NCBI GenBank assembly: GCA_030837785.1
Contig: JAUQYA010000055.1
Span: 1-64,000, forward strand
Origin: Albidovulum sp.
Lineage (GTDB): Bacteria > Pseudomonadota > Alphaproteobacteria > Rhodobacterales > Rhodobacteraceae
DNA: 64,000 bases
Direction: 5' to 3'
Below, piece after piece: positions 54,378-63,732 of this stretch. A program made the position numbers and the translations under genes. The notes below the pieces were generated by a model, which searched no databases, was not told the origin of the DNA, and was given only the letters and a program-made list of their open reading frames with translations. Position 1 is the stretch's first letter; each line of letters starts with the position of its first letter.

Positions 54378-55172
54378 TCAGAACCGGACCGAGGGCACGT
54401 CGGTCAGCTGCGCCACCAGAAGCATGAAGAGCGCGGCCCCCAGAAGCCCGTCGAACCGGTCCATGAGGCCGCCGTGGCCGGGGATCAGGTTCGAGGAATC
54501 CTTGACGCCGCAGCGGCGCTTGATCGCGCTTTCGGCGATGTCGCCCATCTGCGAGGCAAGGGCGAGGAGCGCCGAGATCCACAGAAGGTCGTTGCCCGCG
54601 GTCGAGAAGCGCAGGAACGCCGCACCGATCAGCGCGGCCGCCAGCCAGCCCGCGACGGTTCCCGACCAGGTCTTCTTCGGGCTGACGCGCGGCCAGAACT
54701 TCGGCCCGCCGAGGATGCGGCCGGCGAAATAGCCCGCAACGTCGGTGACGACGACGACGAGGATCAGCCAGAGAAGCCAGAGAAGCCCGAATGTCTCGCG
54801 GAAGGCGACAAGCCCGTAGCAGGCGACCATGATCATCGCGGCGTAGACAGCGAAGATCGCCCGCATCGGCCGCTTCGGCCGGACGAGGCCGTAAAGCGAC
54901 GGCAGGAGGAGAAGCGGCACCAGGTAGGGATCGCGGGTGACGAAGATCACCCCGAGGATCATCGCCGCGCCGGCCGCGACGACCACCGCCTCGTCCGGCC
55001 GGGCGCGATCGGTCATCGCGCCCAGTTCCCAGATCATCAGCGCGCCCGCCACCACCGCCAGCGTGGAAAACCACGGCCCGCCAAGCCAGATGAGGCAAAG
55101 CCCGCCCGCTGCCATCGCCACGCCCGAGATCAGGCGGGGGGCGAGATCGCCCCATTTGGAGGCGGTGTTCAT
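54378..55172 (-). CDS. cdsA: phosphatidate cytidylyltransferase
   Basis: The 264-aa integral membrane protein has about seven helices and the family signature SAIKRRCGVKDSSNLIPGHG then GLMDRFDGLL. It makes CDP-diacylglycerol from phosphatidate and CTP. It overlaps uppS by 4 bp. Confidence 0.96.
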   Translation of the reverse strand: MNTASKWGDLAPRLISGVAMAAGGLCLIWLGGPWFSTLAVVAGALMIWELGAMTDRARPDEAVVVAAGAAMILGVIFVTRDPYLVPLLLLPSLYGLVRPKRPMRAIFAVYAAMIMVACYGLVAFRETFGLLWLLWLILVVVVTDVAGYFAGRILGGPKFWPRVSPKKTWSGTVAGWLAAALIGAAFLRFSTAGNDLLWISALLALASQMGDIAESAIKRRCGVKDSSNLIPGHGGLMDRFDGLLGAALFMLLVAQLTDVPSVRF

Positions 55173-55897
55173 GCCGTCAGGGCGCCGCCATAGCGCCGTT
55201 CGCGCCCGTGGAAGCGCGACAGGATCGTCGCAAGTTCGTCGGGGCTGAAATCGGGCCAGAGCGTGTCGGTGAATTCGTATTCGGCATAGGCCGACTGCCA
55301 GAGCAGAAAGTTGGAAATCCGCGTCTCGCCCGAGGTGCGGATGACGAGATCGGGGTCGGGCAGGTCGGCGGTGTCGAGACGCGCCGCAAGGGCAGCCTCG
55401 TCGACCTCCTCGGGTCTCAGCCGCCCGGCGGCGATGTCCTCGGCCACGCGCTGCGCGGCGCGGGCAAGCTCGTCCCGCCCGCCGTAGTTGATCGCGACCG
55501 TCAGGTGCAGCCGGTCGTTGGCGCTGGTGCGCGCCTCGATCCCGGCCATCAGCTTCTGCAGCTTCCTGTCGAGCCGCTCGCGTCCGCCGATGAACCTCAG
55601 CCGCACGCCCTCGGCCGAAAGCCGCTGGGCCTCGGACTGGATGTAGCGGGCGAAGATCGTCATCAGCCCGATCACCTCCTCGGTCGACCGCTTCCAGTTC
55701 TCGGTCGAGAAGGCGTAGAGCGTGAGGTAGCGGATGCCGAGCCCCGGCGCCGCCTCGACGATCGACCGCACCCGCTCGGCGCCGCGCCGATGGCCGACAA
55801 GCCGCGGCCAGCCGCGCGCGGTCGCCCAGCGGCCGTTGCCGTCCATGATGATGGCGACATGAGCGGGGGTCTCTCCCCTGATGTCCTTCGCGGCCAT
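55169..55897 (-). CDS. uppS: undecaprenyl diphosphate synthase
   Basis: The 242-aa cis-prenyltransferase has HVAIIMDGNGRWATARGWPR with the catalytic aspartate, YLTLYAFSTENWKRS and DLVIRTSGETRISNFLLWQS. It makes the C55 lipid carrier for cell-wall synthesis. Its start lies 49 bp after the frr stop. Confidence 0.97.
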   Translation of the reverse strand: MAAKDIRGETPAHVAIIMDGNGRWATARGWPRLVGHRRGAERVRSIVEAAPGLGIRYLTLYAFSTENWKRSTEEVIGLMTIFARYIQSEAQRLSAEGVRLRFIGGRERLDRKLQKLMAGIEARTSANDRLHLTVAINYGGRDELARAAQRVAEDIAAGRLRPEEVDEAALAARLDTADLPDPDLVIRTSGETRISNFLLWQSAYAEYEFTDTLWPDFSPDELATILSRFHGRERRYGGALTA

Positions 55898-55946
55898 TGG
55901 CCTCTGCCCTTTCCGCCCCCGGATGCCGGTCGCCCGGCGCAGGTCG

Positions 55947-56510
55947 TCAGACCTGCATGATTTCTGCCTGCTTGCCTTCCAGCGCCTTGTCGACGGCGGC
56001 GATGTAACGGTCGGTCAGGGCCTGGATCTCGTCATGCCAGAACTTCTGGTCGTCCTCGCTCATCCCGTCGGTCTTCGCCTTCTTGATCTGGTCCATGCCG
56101 TCGCGGCGGACGTTGCGCACCGCCACCCGGGCATGTTCTGCATATTGCGCCGCGACGCGCGTCAGTTCCCGCCTGCGTTCCTCGTTCAGTTCCGGGATCG
56201 GCAGCATGATGATCGTGCCATTGAGCTGCGGGTTGATGCCGAGCCCGCTGTCGCGGATCGCCTTCTCGACCCGCGAGACCAGCGACTTGTCCCAGACGTT
56301 GATCGTCACCATCCGCGGCTCGGGCACGTTGATGGTGCCCACCTGGTTGACCGGGGTGAGCGATCCGTAGGCGTCGACCATGATCGGCTCCACCATCGTC
56401 GCCGAGGCGCGCCCGGTCCTCAGCGTGCCGAACTCGTGGCGGAGCGAGGCCATCGCCCCCTCCATGCGCCGCTCCAGATCGTCGATGTCAATGTCGATGT
56501 CGTCGGACAT
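55947..56510 (-). CDS. frr: ribosome recycling factor
   Basis: The 187-aa protein has the usual length and sequence, including LRTGRASATMVEPIMVDAYG and LPIPELNEERRRELTRVAAQ. It splits post-termination ribosomes together with EF-G. Its translation start is preceded by three direct repeats, each containing a possible Shine-Dalgarno (see 56512-56544). A 106-bp gap separates it from pyrH. Confidence 0.98.
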   Translation of the reverse strand: MSDDIDIDIDDLERRMEGAMASLRHEFGTLRTGRASATMVEPIMVDAYGSLTPVNQVGTINVPEPRMVTINVWDKSLVSRVEKAIRDSGLGINPQLNGTIIMLPIPELNEERRRELTRVAAQYAEHARVAVRNVRRDGMDQIKKAKTDGMSEDDQKFWHDEIQALTDRYIAAVDKALEGKQAEIMQV

Positions 56511-56511
56511 G

Positions 56512-56544
56512 GGTCTTTCCGTGGTCTTTCCGTGGTCTTTCCGT
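56512..56544 (-). repeat. three perfect 11-bp tandem repeats overlapping the frr ribosome-binding site
   Basis: On the coding strand the unit ACGGAAAGACC occurs three times in a row, ending directly before the C of CATG at the frr start. Each unit contains GGAAAG, which could pair with the 3' end of 16S rRNA; the copy nearest the ATG is at a usable distance. Such arrays can change copy number by slippage and might tune frr translation. Confidence 0.85.
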
Positions 56545-56616
56545 CACTGTTCTGTCCCGGGTCGTCCGGCCTTCGCCCGGCCCTTTATCACGAAAGCCTT
56601 CGCGCGCGATAGGATT

Positions 56617-57348
56617 TCAACCTCCCACCAGGGTGAAGGTGCCGTTTCCGGCAAGAATACCGCGGAATCCGCCCGGTTCGTCGAGCGAGAAGACGATGAT
56701 CGGCAGCCGGTTGTCGCGGGCAAGCGCGATGGCCGAGGCGTCCATCACGCCGAGGTGCTTCTGCAGCACCTCGTCGTAGCTGACCGTCGCGTAGCGCTTC
56801 GCCCCGGGGTATTTCTTGGGGTCGCGGTCGTAGACGCCGTCCACCTTGGTACCCTTGAAGATCGCCTCGCAGTTCATTTCGCTGGCGCGCAGCGTCGCCG
56901 CCGTGTCGGTGGTGAAATAGGGGTTGCCGGTGCCGGCCGCGAAGATGCAGACACGCTTCTTCTCCAGATGCCGCACGGCGCGGCGGCGGATGTAGGGCTC
57001 GCAGACCTGGTCCATCGGAATCGCGCTGATCACCCGGGTGAAGACGCCAATGGCTTCGAGGGCGGACTGCATGGCCAGCGCGTTCATCACGGTGGCCAGC
57101 ATTCCCATGTAGTCGGCCGTCGTCCGCTCCATCCCCTGGGCGGAGCCCTGAAGGCCGCGGAAGATGTTGCCGCCGCCGATCACCATGCAGATCTCGACAC
57201 CGAGGTCATGGACCGTCTTCACCTCGGCGGCGATGCGGGCGACCGTCGGCGGATGCAGGCCGAAGCCCTGATCGCCCATCAGCGCCTCGCCGGAAATCTT
57301 CAGAAGAACACGCTTGTATCTGACCGCCGGTTCTTCCGCACCGTCCAT
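56617..57348 (-). CDS. pyrH: UMP kinase
   Basis: The 243-aa protein has VLLKISGEALMGDQGFGLHP, CMVIGGGNIFRGLQG, FAAGTGNPYFTTDTAATLRA and LGVMDASAIALARDN, the hallmarks of bacterial hexameric UMP kinase. It is the first gene of the core cluster. It diverges from miaA with about 140 bp between them. Confidence 0.97.
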   Translation of the reverse strand: MDGAEEPAVRYKRVLLKISGEALMGDQGFGLHPPTVARIAAEVKTVHDLGVEICMVIGGGNIFRGLQGSAQGMERTTADYMGMLATVMNALAMQSALEAIGVFTRVISAIPMDQVCEPYIRRRAVRHLEKKRVCIFAAGTGNPYFTTDTAATLRASEMNCEAIFKGTKVDGVYDRDPKKYPGAKRYATVSYDEVLQKHLGVMDASAIALARDNRLPIIVFSLDEPGGFRGILAGNGTFTLVGG

Positions 57349-57486
57349 GCCACCGCTCCGCTTGCCGCATTGTTGATTGCGGCGCAAAATGGACGAAATC
57401 GGCGACGGGTTCAACCACGGTCGGCGGGATTTGCCCGCGGGCGCCGGTGGGGTCCGGCCGCGGGCCGCAAGGAAACGGGCAAGGCA

Positions 57487-58362
57487 CTGGATTTCATCGG
57501 AAAAATCGACCCCGGCCGGCCGGTGGTGATCGCCGGGGCGACGGCTTCGGGCAAGTCGGCGCTGGCCATCCGGATCGCCGAGACGCAGGGTGGCGTGATC
57601 GTCAACGCCGACGCGCTCCAGGTCTGGGAGTGCTGGCGCATGCTTTCTGCCCGGCCGACGGCCGCGGACGAGGCGCGCGCGCCCCACCGGCTCTACGGCC
57701 ACGTCGGCCGCGGCGCGCCCTATTCGGTCGGCCACTGGCTGCGCGAGGTGGCGCCGATCCTCGCCGGGGCGGACCGCCCGATCATCGTCGGCGGGACCGG
57801 CCTCTACCTCAGCGCGCTGACCGAGGGGCTGGCGGAGATACCGCCGGTGCCGGCGGAGGTGCGGGCCGAGGCCGACGCAATCCTTGCCGCCGACGGGCCC
57901 GAGGTGCTTCTGGCCGGGCTTGATGCCGGGACCGCCGGGCGGATCGACCGGCGGAACCCCGCGCGCATCCAGCGCGCCTGGGAGGTGCTGCGCGCCACCG
58001 GCCGCGGTCTTGCGGAGTGGCAGGAGGACACCGGCCCGCCGCTCCTGCCGCTCGGCGAGGCGACGGCGGTCGTGCTTGACGCCGGGCGCGACTGGCTGGC
58101 CGAACGCATCGACCGCCGCTTCGAGGCGATGGTGGCGGGCGGGGCGCTGGAGGAGGCGCGCGCGGTACTCGACGCCTGGGAACCGGCCGCACCCTGGGCC
58201 AGGGCGATCGGCGCGCCGGAGCTTGTCGCGCATCTGCGGGGCGAGACAACGCTTGCGCAGGCCATCGGACGCGCCCAGGCCGCGAGCCGCCAGTATGCCA
58301 AGCGCCAGCGCAGCTGGTTCCGCGGCCGGATGCGGCGCTGGCACTGGCAGCCGGTGCCGTGA
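57487..58362 (+). CDS. miaA: tRNA dimethylallyltransferase
   Basis: About 291 aa. It has P-loop PVVIAGATASGKSALAIRIA, VNADALQVWECWRMLSARPT, YSVGHWLREVAPIL, IIVGGTGLYLSALTEGL and the C-terminal RQYAKRQRSWFRGR motif. It prenylates A37 of tRNAs reading U-starting codons. No ATG, GTG or TTG lies at the expected place; the frame is open far upstream. A CTG at 57487 with GCAAGG in front is taken as the most likely start, and a TTG near 57371 or a GTG at about 57523 are alternatives. Confidence 0.9.
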   Translation: MDFIGKIDPGRPVVIAGATASGKSALAIRIAETQGGVIVNADALQVWECWRMLSARPTAADEARAPHRLYGHVGRGAPYSVGHWLREVAPILAGADRPIIVGGTGLYLSALTEGLAEIPPVPAEVRAEADAILAADGPEVLLAGLDAGTAGRIDRRNPARIQRAWEVLRATGRGLAEWQEDTGPPLLPLGEATAVVLDAGRDWLAERIDRRFEAMVAGGALEEARAVLDAWEPAAPWARAIGAPELVAHLRGETTLAQAIGRAQAASRQYAKRQRSWFRGRMRRWHWQPVP

Positions 58363-58510
58363 CCGATGCGCCACGCCCCGCCGATCACCATGATTCCATT
58401 TATTTTTGCCTTGGGGTTTGCGCGCGGCCTCTCTATTGTCCGGACCCAGAACGACCTGCCCCGCCCTGTCCCGCCCTGCCATGTCACGGGCGACATCGAA
58501 GGATAAGCCC

Positions 58511-59506
58511 GTGAAGCTTTTCTCCGGCACGCCCCTGTCGCAGTTCTCCGACCGGCCGGTCCCACCGGCGACGCCGGTGGCCGAGGCGGCCGGCGTGGCG
58601 CGGAAGGCCGGCGAGGCGCGGAAGGCTGGCGACAAGCCCGAACGGCAGACCCCGGCGGGGCGCCGGCGGCGGACGGCGTCCGAGGCGCCGGCGCTGACCA
58701 CGTCGGCGATCCCGGAGTCGCCCGCGACGACGCCGGTCCGCGTCGTGCCCCTCGGGCGGCTGGCGGCGGGCGGGCGCTGGCGGATCGAGGCGATGCGGTC
58801 GATCTCCGAGCCGCTCCTTCTGTGGTTCACGCGCGGCCAGGGACGGATCACCGTGGGCGGCGTGACCCGCGGCTACGGCACGCACAACGCCATCTTCATC
58901 CCGGCCGGGGTGATGCACGGCTACGAATCCGGCGCCCAGAGCTACGGCAGCGCGGTCTTCTTCGGCCGGGGCTGCACGCTCGACCTGCCCGCCACGCCGC
59001 AGCACCTGAGGGTGCGAGAGGTCGGCCCCCAGGCAGAGCTTTCCAGCCTGATCGACAACATCCAGCGCGAGCTTGACAGCGGCAGGCCCGGCGCCGACCG
59101 CGCCGCGCAGCACCATCTCGGCCTCCTGGGCGTCTGGCTCGAACGCAACGCCGACACTGCCCAGGATCAGGCAAAGCGGCCCGACGCGGCCCGACGCCTC
59201 GCCGCGCGCTATACCGAGTTGCTGGAACACGAGTTCCGCTCAGGCAAGGGCGTGGCCGAATACGCCCGCGCCCTCGGCGTCACGCCGACGCACCTCACCC
59301 GCGTCTGCAACCAGACCTGCGGGCGCTCGGCCTCGGACCTGCTGCATGACCGGGTGATCTTCGAGGCGCGGCTGATGCTCAGCGAGACCAGGCTTCCGAT
59401 CGCCCGCATCGCCGAGGCGCTCGGCTTCAATTCGGCCGCCTACTTCACCCGGGCGTTCCAGCACCGGACCGGGAAGACCCCCTCCGCCTTCCGCCGCGGC
59501 GGCTGA
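58511..59506 (+). CDS. AraC-family transcriptional regulator
   Basis: About 331 aa. It has a long basic, alanine/proline-rich N-terminal extension, a cupin-like ligand domain (WFTRGQGRITVGGVTRGYGT, IFIPAGVMHGYES) and a C-terminal double helix-turn-helix ending IARIAEALGFNSAAYFTRAF. The GTG at 58511 is chosen because AAGGA lies at proper distance; ATG 58481 is possible but has no ribosome site. It precedes the peptide-type ABC operon by 170 bp and may control it. Confidence 0.87.
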   Translation: MKLFSGTPLSQFSDRPVPPATPVAEAAGVARKAGEARKAGDKPERQTPAGRRRRTASEAPALTTSAIPESPATTPVRVVPLGRLAAGGRWRIEAMRSISEPLLLWFTRGQGRITVGGVTRGYGTHNAIFIPAGVMHGYESGAQSYGSAVFFGRGCTLDLPATPQHLRVREVGPQAELSSLIDNIQRELDSGRPGADRAAQHHLGLLGVWLERNADTAQDQAKRPDAARRLAARYTELLEHEFRSGKGVAEYARALGVTPTHLTRVCNQTCGRSASDLLHDRVIFEARLMLSETRLPIARIAEALGFNSAAYFTRAFQHRTGKTPSAFRRGG

Positions 59507-59676
59507 TCGGTGCGGCCTTCATGGCCCGCAATGCCGCAAAAGCGCAAGTCCTTGCCGGTTTCAGGCATTGACGGCCGCACCAAAACGGTGCGCAATGTCG
59601 TCACACAAGACGCGTGCCCAACAACGATGCCGGCCCACCGGCACAGACAAGACACCGCAACCCAGGGAGAAAGACG

Positions 59677-61326
59677 ATGGCCACACACGACGCGCCCGCA
59701 CGGATTCATCCGGCGGCCAAGCATTATGCCGCCGAGGTTGCCGCCGGCAGCCTCAGCCGCCGCGAATTCCTGACCCGCGCCTCCGCGCTCGGCGTCAGCA
59801 CCGCGGCGGCCTACGGGCTTCTCGGCCTCGAGACCCCAGTTGCGGCGCAGGAGACGCCGAAGGCGGGCGGCACGCTCAGGATGCAGATGGAGCTTCGGGC
59901 ACAGAAGGACCCCCGCACCTGGGACTGGTCGGAGCTTGCCAACTTCGCCCGCGGCTGGCTCGACTACCTTGTCGAATACGAGAAGGACGGCACCATCCGC
60001 GGCATGCTGCTGGAAAGCTGGGAGATCAACGACGACGCCACCGAATACACGCTGCATGTCCGCCAGGGCGTGAAGTGGAACAACGGCGAAGACTTTACCG
60101 CCGCCGACGTGGTGCACAACCTCAACCGCTGGTGCGAGGCGGGCGTCGAGGGCAACTCGATGGTCGCGCGGATGGGCGGGCTCGTCGACGAGACGACCAA
60201 GAAGGCACGCGAGGGCGCGATCACCCAGGTCGACGACCATACCGTGAAGCTGACCCTGCCGGCGCCCGACATCACCATCATCGTCAACGTCGCCGACTAT
60301 CCGGCGGCGGTGACGCATCCCTCCTACGACACCGGCGATCCCTCGGCCAACCCGATCGGCACCGGCGCCTATCTGCCGGAAACCAACGAGGTCGGCGTCA
60401 AGCAGGTTCTGGTGAAGAACGCCGATCACACCTGGTGGGGCACCGCGGTCTATGGCGGCCCCTACCTCGACCGGATCGAATACATCGACCTCGGCACCGA
60501 TCCCTCGGCCACGGTCGCCGCCGCCGAGGCGGGCGAGATCGACGCCACCTACCGCACCCAGGGCGATTTCGTCGAGATCTTCGACGGCATCGGCTGGGAG
60601 AAGTCCGAGGCGATCACCTCGGCCACGCTCGCGGTCCGCTTCAACCAGGATGCCGACCTCTACAAGGACGTGAACGTCCGCCGGGCGCTGCAGATGGCGG
60701 TCGACAACGCCGTGGTGCTGGAGCTTGGCTTCTCGGGCCAGGGAACGGTGGCCGAGAACCACCACGTCTCCCCGATCCATCCGGAATACGCCGAGCTTCC
60801 GCCGCTCGTCGTCGATCCGGCCAAGGCCAAGGAGGCGATCGCCGCGGCCGGCCACGCCGACACCGAGTTCGAGCTGATCTCGCTCGACGACGACTGGCAG
60901 GCAGCAACCTGCGACGCGGTGGCCGCGCAGCTGCGCGACGCCGGGATCAAGATCAAGCGCTCCATGCTGCCCGGCGCGACGTTCTGGAACGACTGGACGA
61001 AGTATCCGTTCTCGGCGACGGAATGGAACATGCGGCCGCTCGGCGTGCAGGTTCTGGCACTGGCCTACAAGTCCGGCGGCGCCTGGAACGAGACCGCCTT
61101 CGCCAACGCCGAGTTCGACAAGCTTCTGGCGGAAGCCATGTCGATCGCCGATGCCGACAAGCGGCGCGAGGTCATGGCCAAGATCGAGAAGATCATGCAG
61201 GACGAGGGCGTGCTGATCCAGCCCTACTGGCGCTCGCTCTACCGCTACTTCAGAGCCGGCGTGAAGGGCGCGGACATGCATCCGACGTTCGAGCACCATC
61301 ACTACAAGTGGTGGCTTGACGCCTGA
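59677..61326 (+). CDS. peptide/opine-type ABC transporter substrate-binding protein, Tat-exported
   Basis: The 549-aa SBP_bac_5 protein has a twin-arginine signal (LSRREFLTRASALGVSTAAA at about residues 27-46) and then GGTLRMQMELRAQKDPRTWD and YTLHVRQGVKWNNGEDFTAA, the family's entry strands, and RRALQMAVDNAVVLEL. It binds a di- or oligopeptide, opine or similar ligand. The start at 59677 has GGGAGAAAG upstream. It is the first gene of an importer operon that continues past the window end. Confidence 0.92.
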   Translation: MATHDAPARIHPAAKHYAAEVAAGSLSRREFLTRASALGVSTAAAYGLLGLETPVAAQETPKAGGTLRMQMELRAQKDPRTWDWSELANFARGWLDYLVEYEKDGTIRGMLLESWEINDDATEYTLHVRQGVKWNNGEDFTAADVVHNLNRWCEAGVEGNSMVARMGGLVDETTKKAREGAITQVDDHTVKLTLPAPDITIIVNVADYPAAVTHPSYDTGDPSANPIGTGAYLPETNEVGVKQVLVKNADHTWWGTAVYGGPYLDRIEYIDLGTDPSATVAAAEAGEIDATYRTQGDFVEIFDGIGWEKSEAITSATLAVRFNQDADLYKDVNVRRALQMAVDNAVVLELGFSGQGTVAENHHVSPIHPEYAELPPLVVDPAKAKEAIAAAGHADTEFELISLDDDWQAATCDAVAAQLRDAGIKIKRSMLPGATFWNDWTKYPFSATEWNMRPLGVQVLALAYKSGGAWNETAFANAEFDKLLAEAMSIADADKRREVMAKIEKIMQDEGVLIQPYWRSLYRYFRAGVKGADMHPTFEHHHYKWWLDA

Positions 61327-61420
61327 TCAGGCGGGGCCGGGGCGCGCAGTCGCGTTCCGGCCCGCAGCTCCCTGGCACCAGCGCACCTGTCTCCCTCGGG
61401 CGGCAAGGCAGAGGTAGATC

Positions 61421-62464
61421 ATGCTCGCATTCCTGCTCCGGCGCCTGGTGACGATGGTGCTGACGGCGTTCTGCCTGACCTTCATCGTCTTCTTCCTCAC
61501 CAACCTGCCGCCGAACCTCGAGAAGCTCGCCAAGACCGAAGCCGGCAGCCGCATCACCGATGCCGAGGTGGCGAGCTGGCTGGAGAGGAACGGCCACACC
61601 CGGCCGGTGCTCCTGCGCTACGGCGAATGGCTGGGGGTGGTTCCGGGCTGGACCCGCACCGAGAACGGCGTCACCGCCGGCCACTGCATCCGCCCCGGCC
61701 GGGACGCGGCCACGGCGCCGCGCTTCTGCGGCGTGCTCCAGGGCGACTGGGGCTATTCGAGCTTCTTCAAGGCGCCGGTCGCCGAAAAGCTCGGCTACCA
61801 CCTCGGGCTCACCGGCATCCTGATGTTCTGGGTCATGCTGCTGATGGTGCCCGTCTCGCTCCTCATCGGCGTGCTCGCCGGGATGCGCGAAGGATCACGG
61901 CTCGACCGCGGCCTCTCCACCTTCTCCATCGCCACGACGGCGACGCCGGAATATGTCTCGGGCGTGATCCTGATCGCCATCTTCGCCTCCTCGGCGGTCG
62001 GGCTGAAATGGTTCAAGGGCACCGCCACCGGCGCGATGGAGCACATCACCTTCGACAATTTCTTCCTGCCGGTGCTGACCATCGCGCTCTACGGCATCGG
62101 CTACATCGCCCGGATGACCCGCGCCTCGATGACCGAGGTGATGACGGCGCAGTATATCCGCACCGCCCGGCTGAAGGGCGTGTCGTTCCGCAACGTGGTG
62201 CTGCACCACGCGCTCCGCAATGCGCTGATCGCGCCCTTCACCGTGATCATGCTGCAGTTCCCCTGGCTTCTGAACGGCGTGGTCATCACCGAGACGCTCT
62301 TCAGCTACAAGGGCTTCGGCTGGACCCTGGTGCAGGCGGCGGGCAACAACGACATCCCGCTGCTGCTCGGCTGTTCGGTCGTCGCGGTCATCGTCGTGCT
62401 GGTGACCCAGCTCATGTCCGACGTGGGCTATGTCTTCCTCAACCCAAGGATCAGGATCAGCTGA
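61421..62464 (+). CDS. peptide-type ABC transporter permease (DppB-like)
   Basis: The 347-aa protein has an N-terminal membrane helix (MLAFLLRRLVTMVLTAFCLT), a periplasmic loop and then BPD_transp_1 helices. The ATPase-docking loop is RTARLKGVSFRNVVLHHALR. An insert of about 70 residues after the first helix (about 45-115) is longer than in DppB of E. coli. It is followed 1 bp later by the second permease gene. Confidence 0.92.
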   Translation: MLAFLLRRLVTMVLTAFCLTFIVFFLTNLPPNLEKLAKTEAGSRITDAEVASWLERNGHTRPVLLRYGEWLGVVPGWTRTENGVTAGHCIRPGRDAATAPRFCGVLQGDWGYSSFFKAPVAEKLGYHLGLTGILMFWVMLLMVPVSLLIGVLAGMREGSRLDRGLSTFSIATTATPEYVSGVILIAIFASSAVGLKWFKGTATGAMEHITFDNFFLPVLTIALYGIGYIARMTRASMTEVMTAQYIRTARLKGVSFRNVVLHHALRNALIAPFTVIMLQFPWLLNGVVITETLFSYKGFGWTLVQAAGNNDIPLLLGCSVVAVIVVLVTQLMSDVGYVFLNPRIRIS

Positions 62465-62465
62465 C

Positions 62466-63641
62466 ATGGACGCACTCGGCTGGGGCGGTATCCTTCTCGC
62501 CATCCTCGGGCGGTTCTGGCCCGTCTGGATCGCGCTTGCCGCGACCATCGCCGTCTCGCTCCGCTTCCGGCGGCGGCTCGGGCTCTACGGCCGGCTCTAC
62601 GATTCCACCATCGGCATGGCGGGATTCGCGCTGGTCATGTTCTGGGTCTACACCGCGGTCTTCGCCGGCGGGATCGTCACCCACGACGTCCTCGGCCAGA
62701 TCAGCCACATGAAGAACGAGCTGCCCGGCAGCGCGGTCCCCGACGGATCGGGCTGGTATCTCCTCGGCGGCGACCACCTCGGACGCGACGTCTTCAGCCG
62801 GATGGTCGCGGGCTCCCGCATCGTGATCGAGATCGCGCCGCTCGCCACCCTCTTCGCCTTCATGGTGGGGATCACGCTCGGCCTGCCGGCGGGCTATTAC
62901 GGCGGGCGGCTCGACATCGGGCTCTCGTTCCTCGCCAACCTCATCCTCGCCTTCCCGGTGATCCTGCTGTTCTACCTCCTCGTCACGCCCGAGATCGTGA
63001 AGACCGGCCTGCCGCAATACCTGGCAATCGTCCTCTTCCTCTTTCCGCTGGTCTTCCTCATCGTGCTGCTGAACGCGCGCTACCACGTCCAGCCGGCGCG
63101 CCGGAACTGGATGGTCGCCACCGTCGCGATCCTCGGCGGATGGGCCTATCTCTCGCTGGTCTCGGCGCCGGGCACCCGCGTTGCGGTCCTGCCCGCGGCG
63201 CTCGACCTGATCGACGTGCCGCCGAACATCCTGATCGTCTTCGTCTCGGTGGTGTTCGTGAACGCGCCGACCGTGTTCCGCATCGTCCGCGGGCTGACGC
63301 TCGACATCAAGACGCGCGACTATGTCGCCGCCGCCCAGACCCGTGGCGAGCGCCCCTGGTACATCATGCTGTGGGAAATCCTGCCCAATGCCCGCGGCCC
63401 GCTGATCGTCGATTTCTGCCTGCGCATCGGCTACACCACGATCCTGCTCGGCACATTGGGCTTCTTCGGCCTCGGGCTCTCGCCCGAAAGCCCCGACTGG
63501 GGCTCGACGATCAACGCCGGCCGCAAGCTCCTGACCATCGCGCCCTGGCCCGCAATCGTCCCCGCACTGGCGCTGATGAGCCTCGTGCTCGGCCTCAACC
63601 TCCTCGCCGATGGGCTGCGCGAGGAAAGCCTGAGGGACTAG
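62466..63641 (+). CDS. peptide-type ABC transporter permease (DppC-like)
   Basis: The 391-aa protein has membrane helices from residue 5 on, GGDHLGRDVFSRMVAGSRIV, typical of DppC, and the docking loop YVAAAQTRGERPWYIMLWEI. It is longer than the usual 300 residues because of an additional region with two or three hydrophobic helices around residues 175-240. It pairs with the DppB-like permease. Confidence 0.92.
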   Translation: MDALGWGGILLAILGRFWPVWIALAATIAVSLRFRRRLGLYGRLYDSTIGMAGFALVMFWVYTAVFAGGIVTHDVLGQISHMKNELPGSAVPDGSGWYLLGGDHLGRDVFSRMVAGSRIVIEIAPLATLFAFMVGITLGLPAGYYGGRLDIGLSFLANLILAFPVILLFYLLVTPEIVKTGLPQYLAIVLFLFPLVFLIVLLNARYHVQPARRNWMVATVAILGGWAYLSLVSAPGTRVAVLPAALDLIDVPPNILIVFVSVVFVNAPTVFRIVRGLTLDIKTRDYVAAAQTRGERPWYIMLWEILPNARGPLIVDFCLRIGYTTILLGTLGFFGLGLSPESPDWGSTINAGRKLLTIAPWPAIVPALALMSLVLGLNLLADGLREESLRD

Positions 63642-63690
63642 GGCCGGTGCTGCTCGCACGCTTTCATTGTGGTCCAAATACTCCGGGGGT

Positions 63691-63709
63691 CCGGGGGCCG
63701 CGCCCCCGG
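63691..63709. repeat. GC-rich REP-like hairpin
   Basis: CCGGGGGC and GCCCCCGG form a perfect 8-bp stem around CGC, preceded by CCAAATACTCCGGGGGT. I recognise this unit as common between genes in Rhodobacteraceae. It lies between the DppC-like and ATPase genes and could lower or stabilise part of the mRNA. Confidence 0.6.
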
Positions 63710-63732
63710 CCCGGCCAGGGGGGAGAGAACCG

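Noticed and set aside
51792..55193. 1133-codon open frame on the plus strand across the rseP-dxr-cdsA region
   Set aside because: It is antisense to three conserved genes. Its composition (runs of R, D, H, P, G) is that of a shadow frame in GC-rich DNA.
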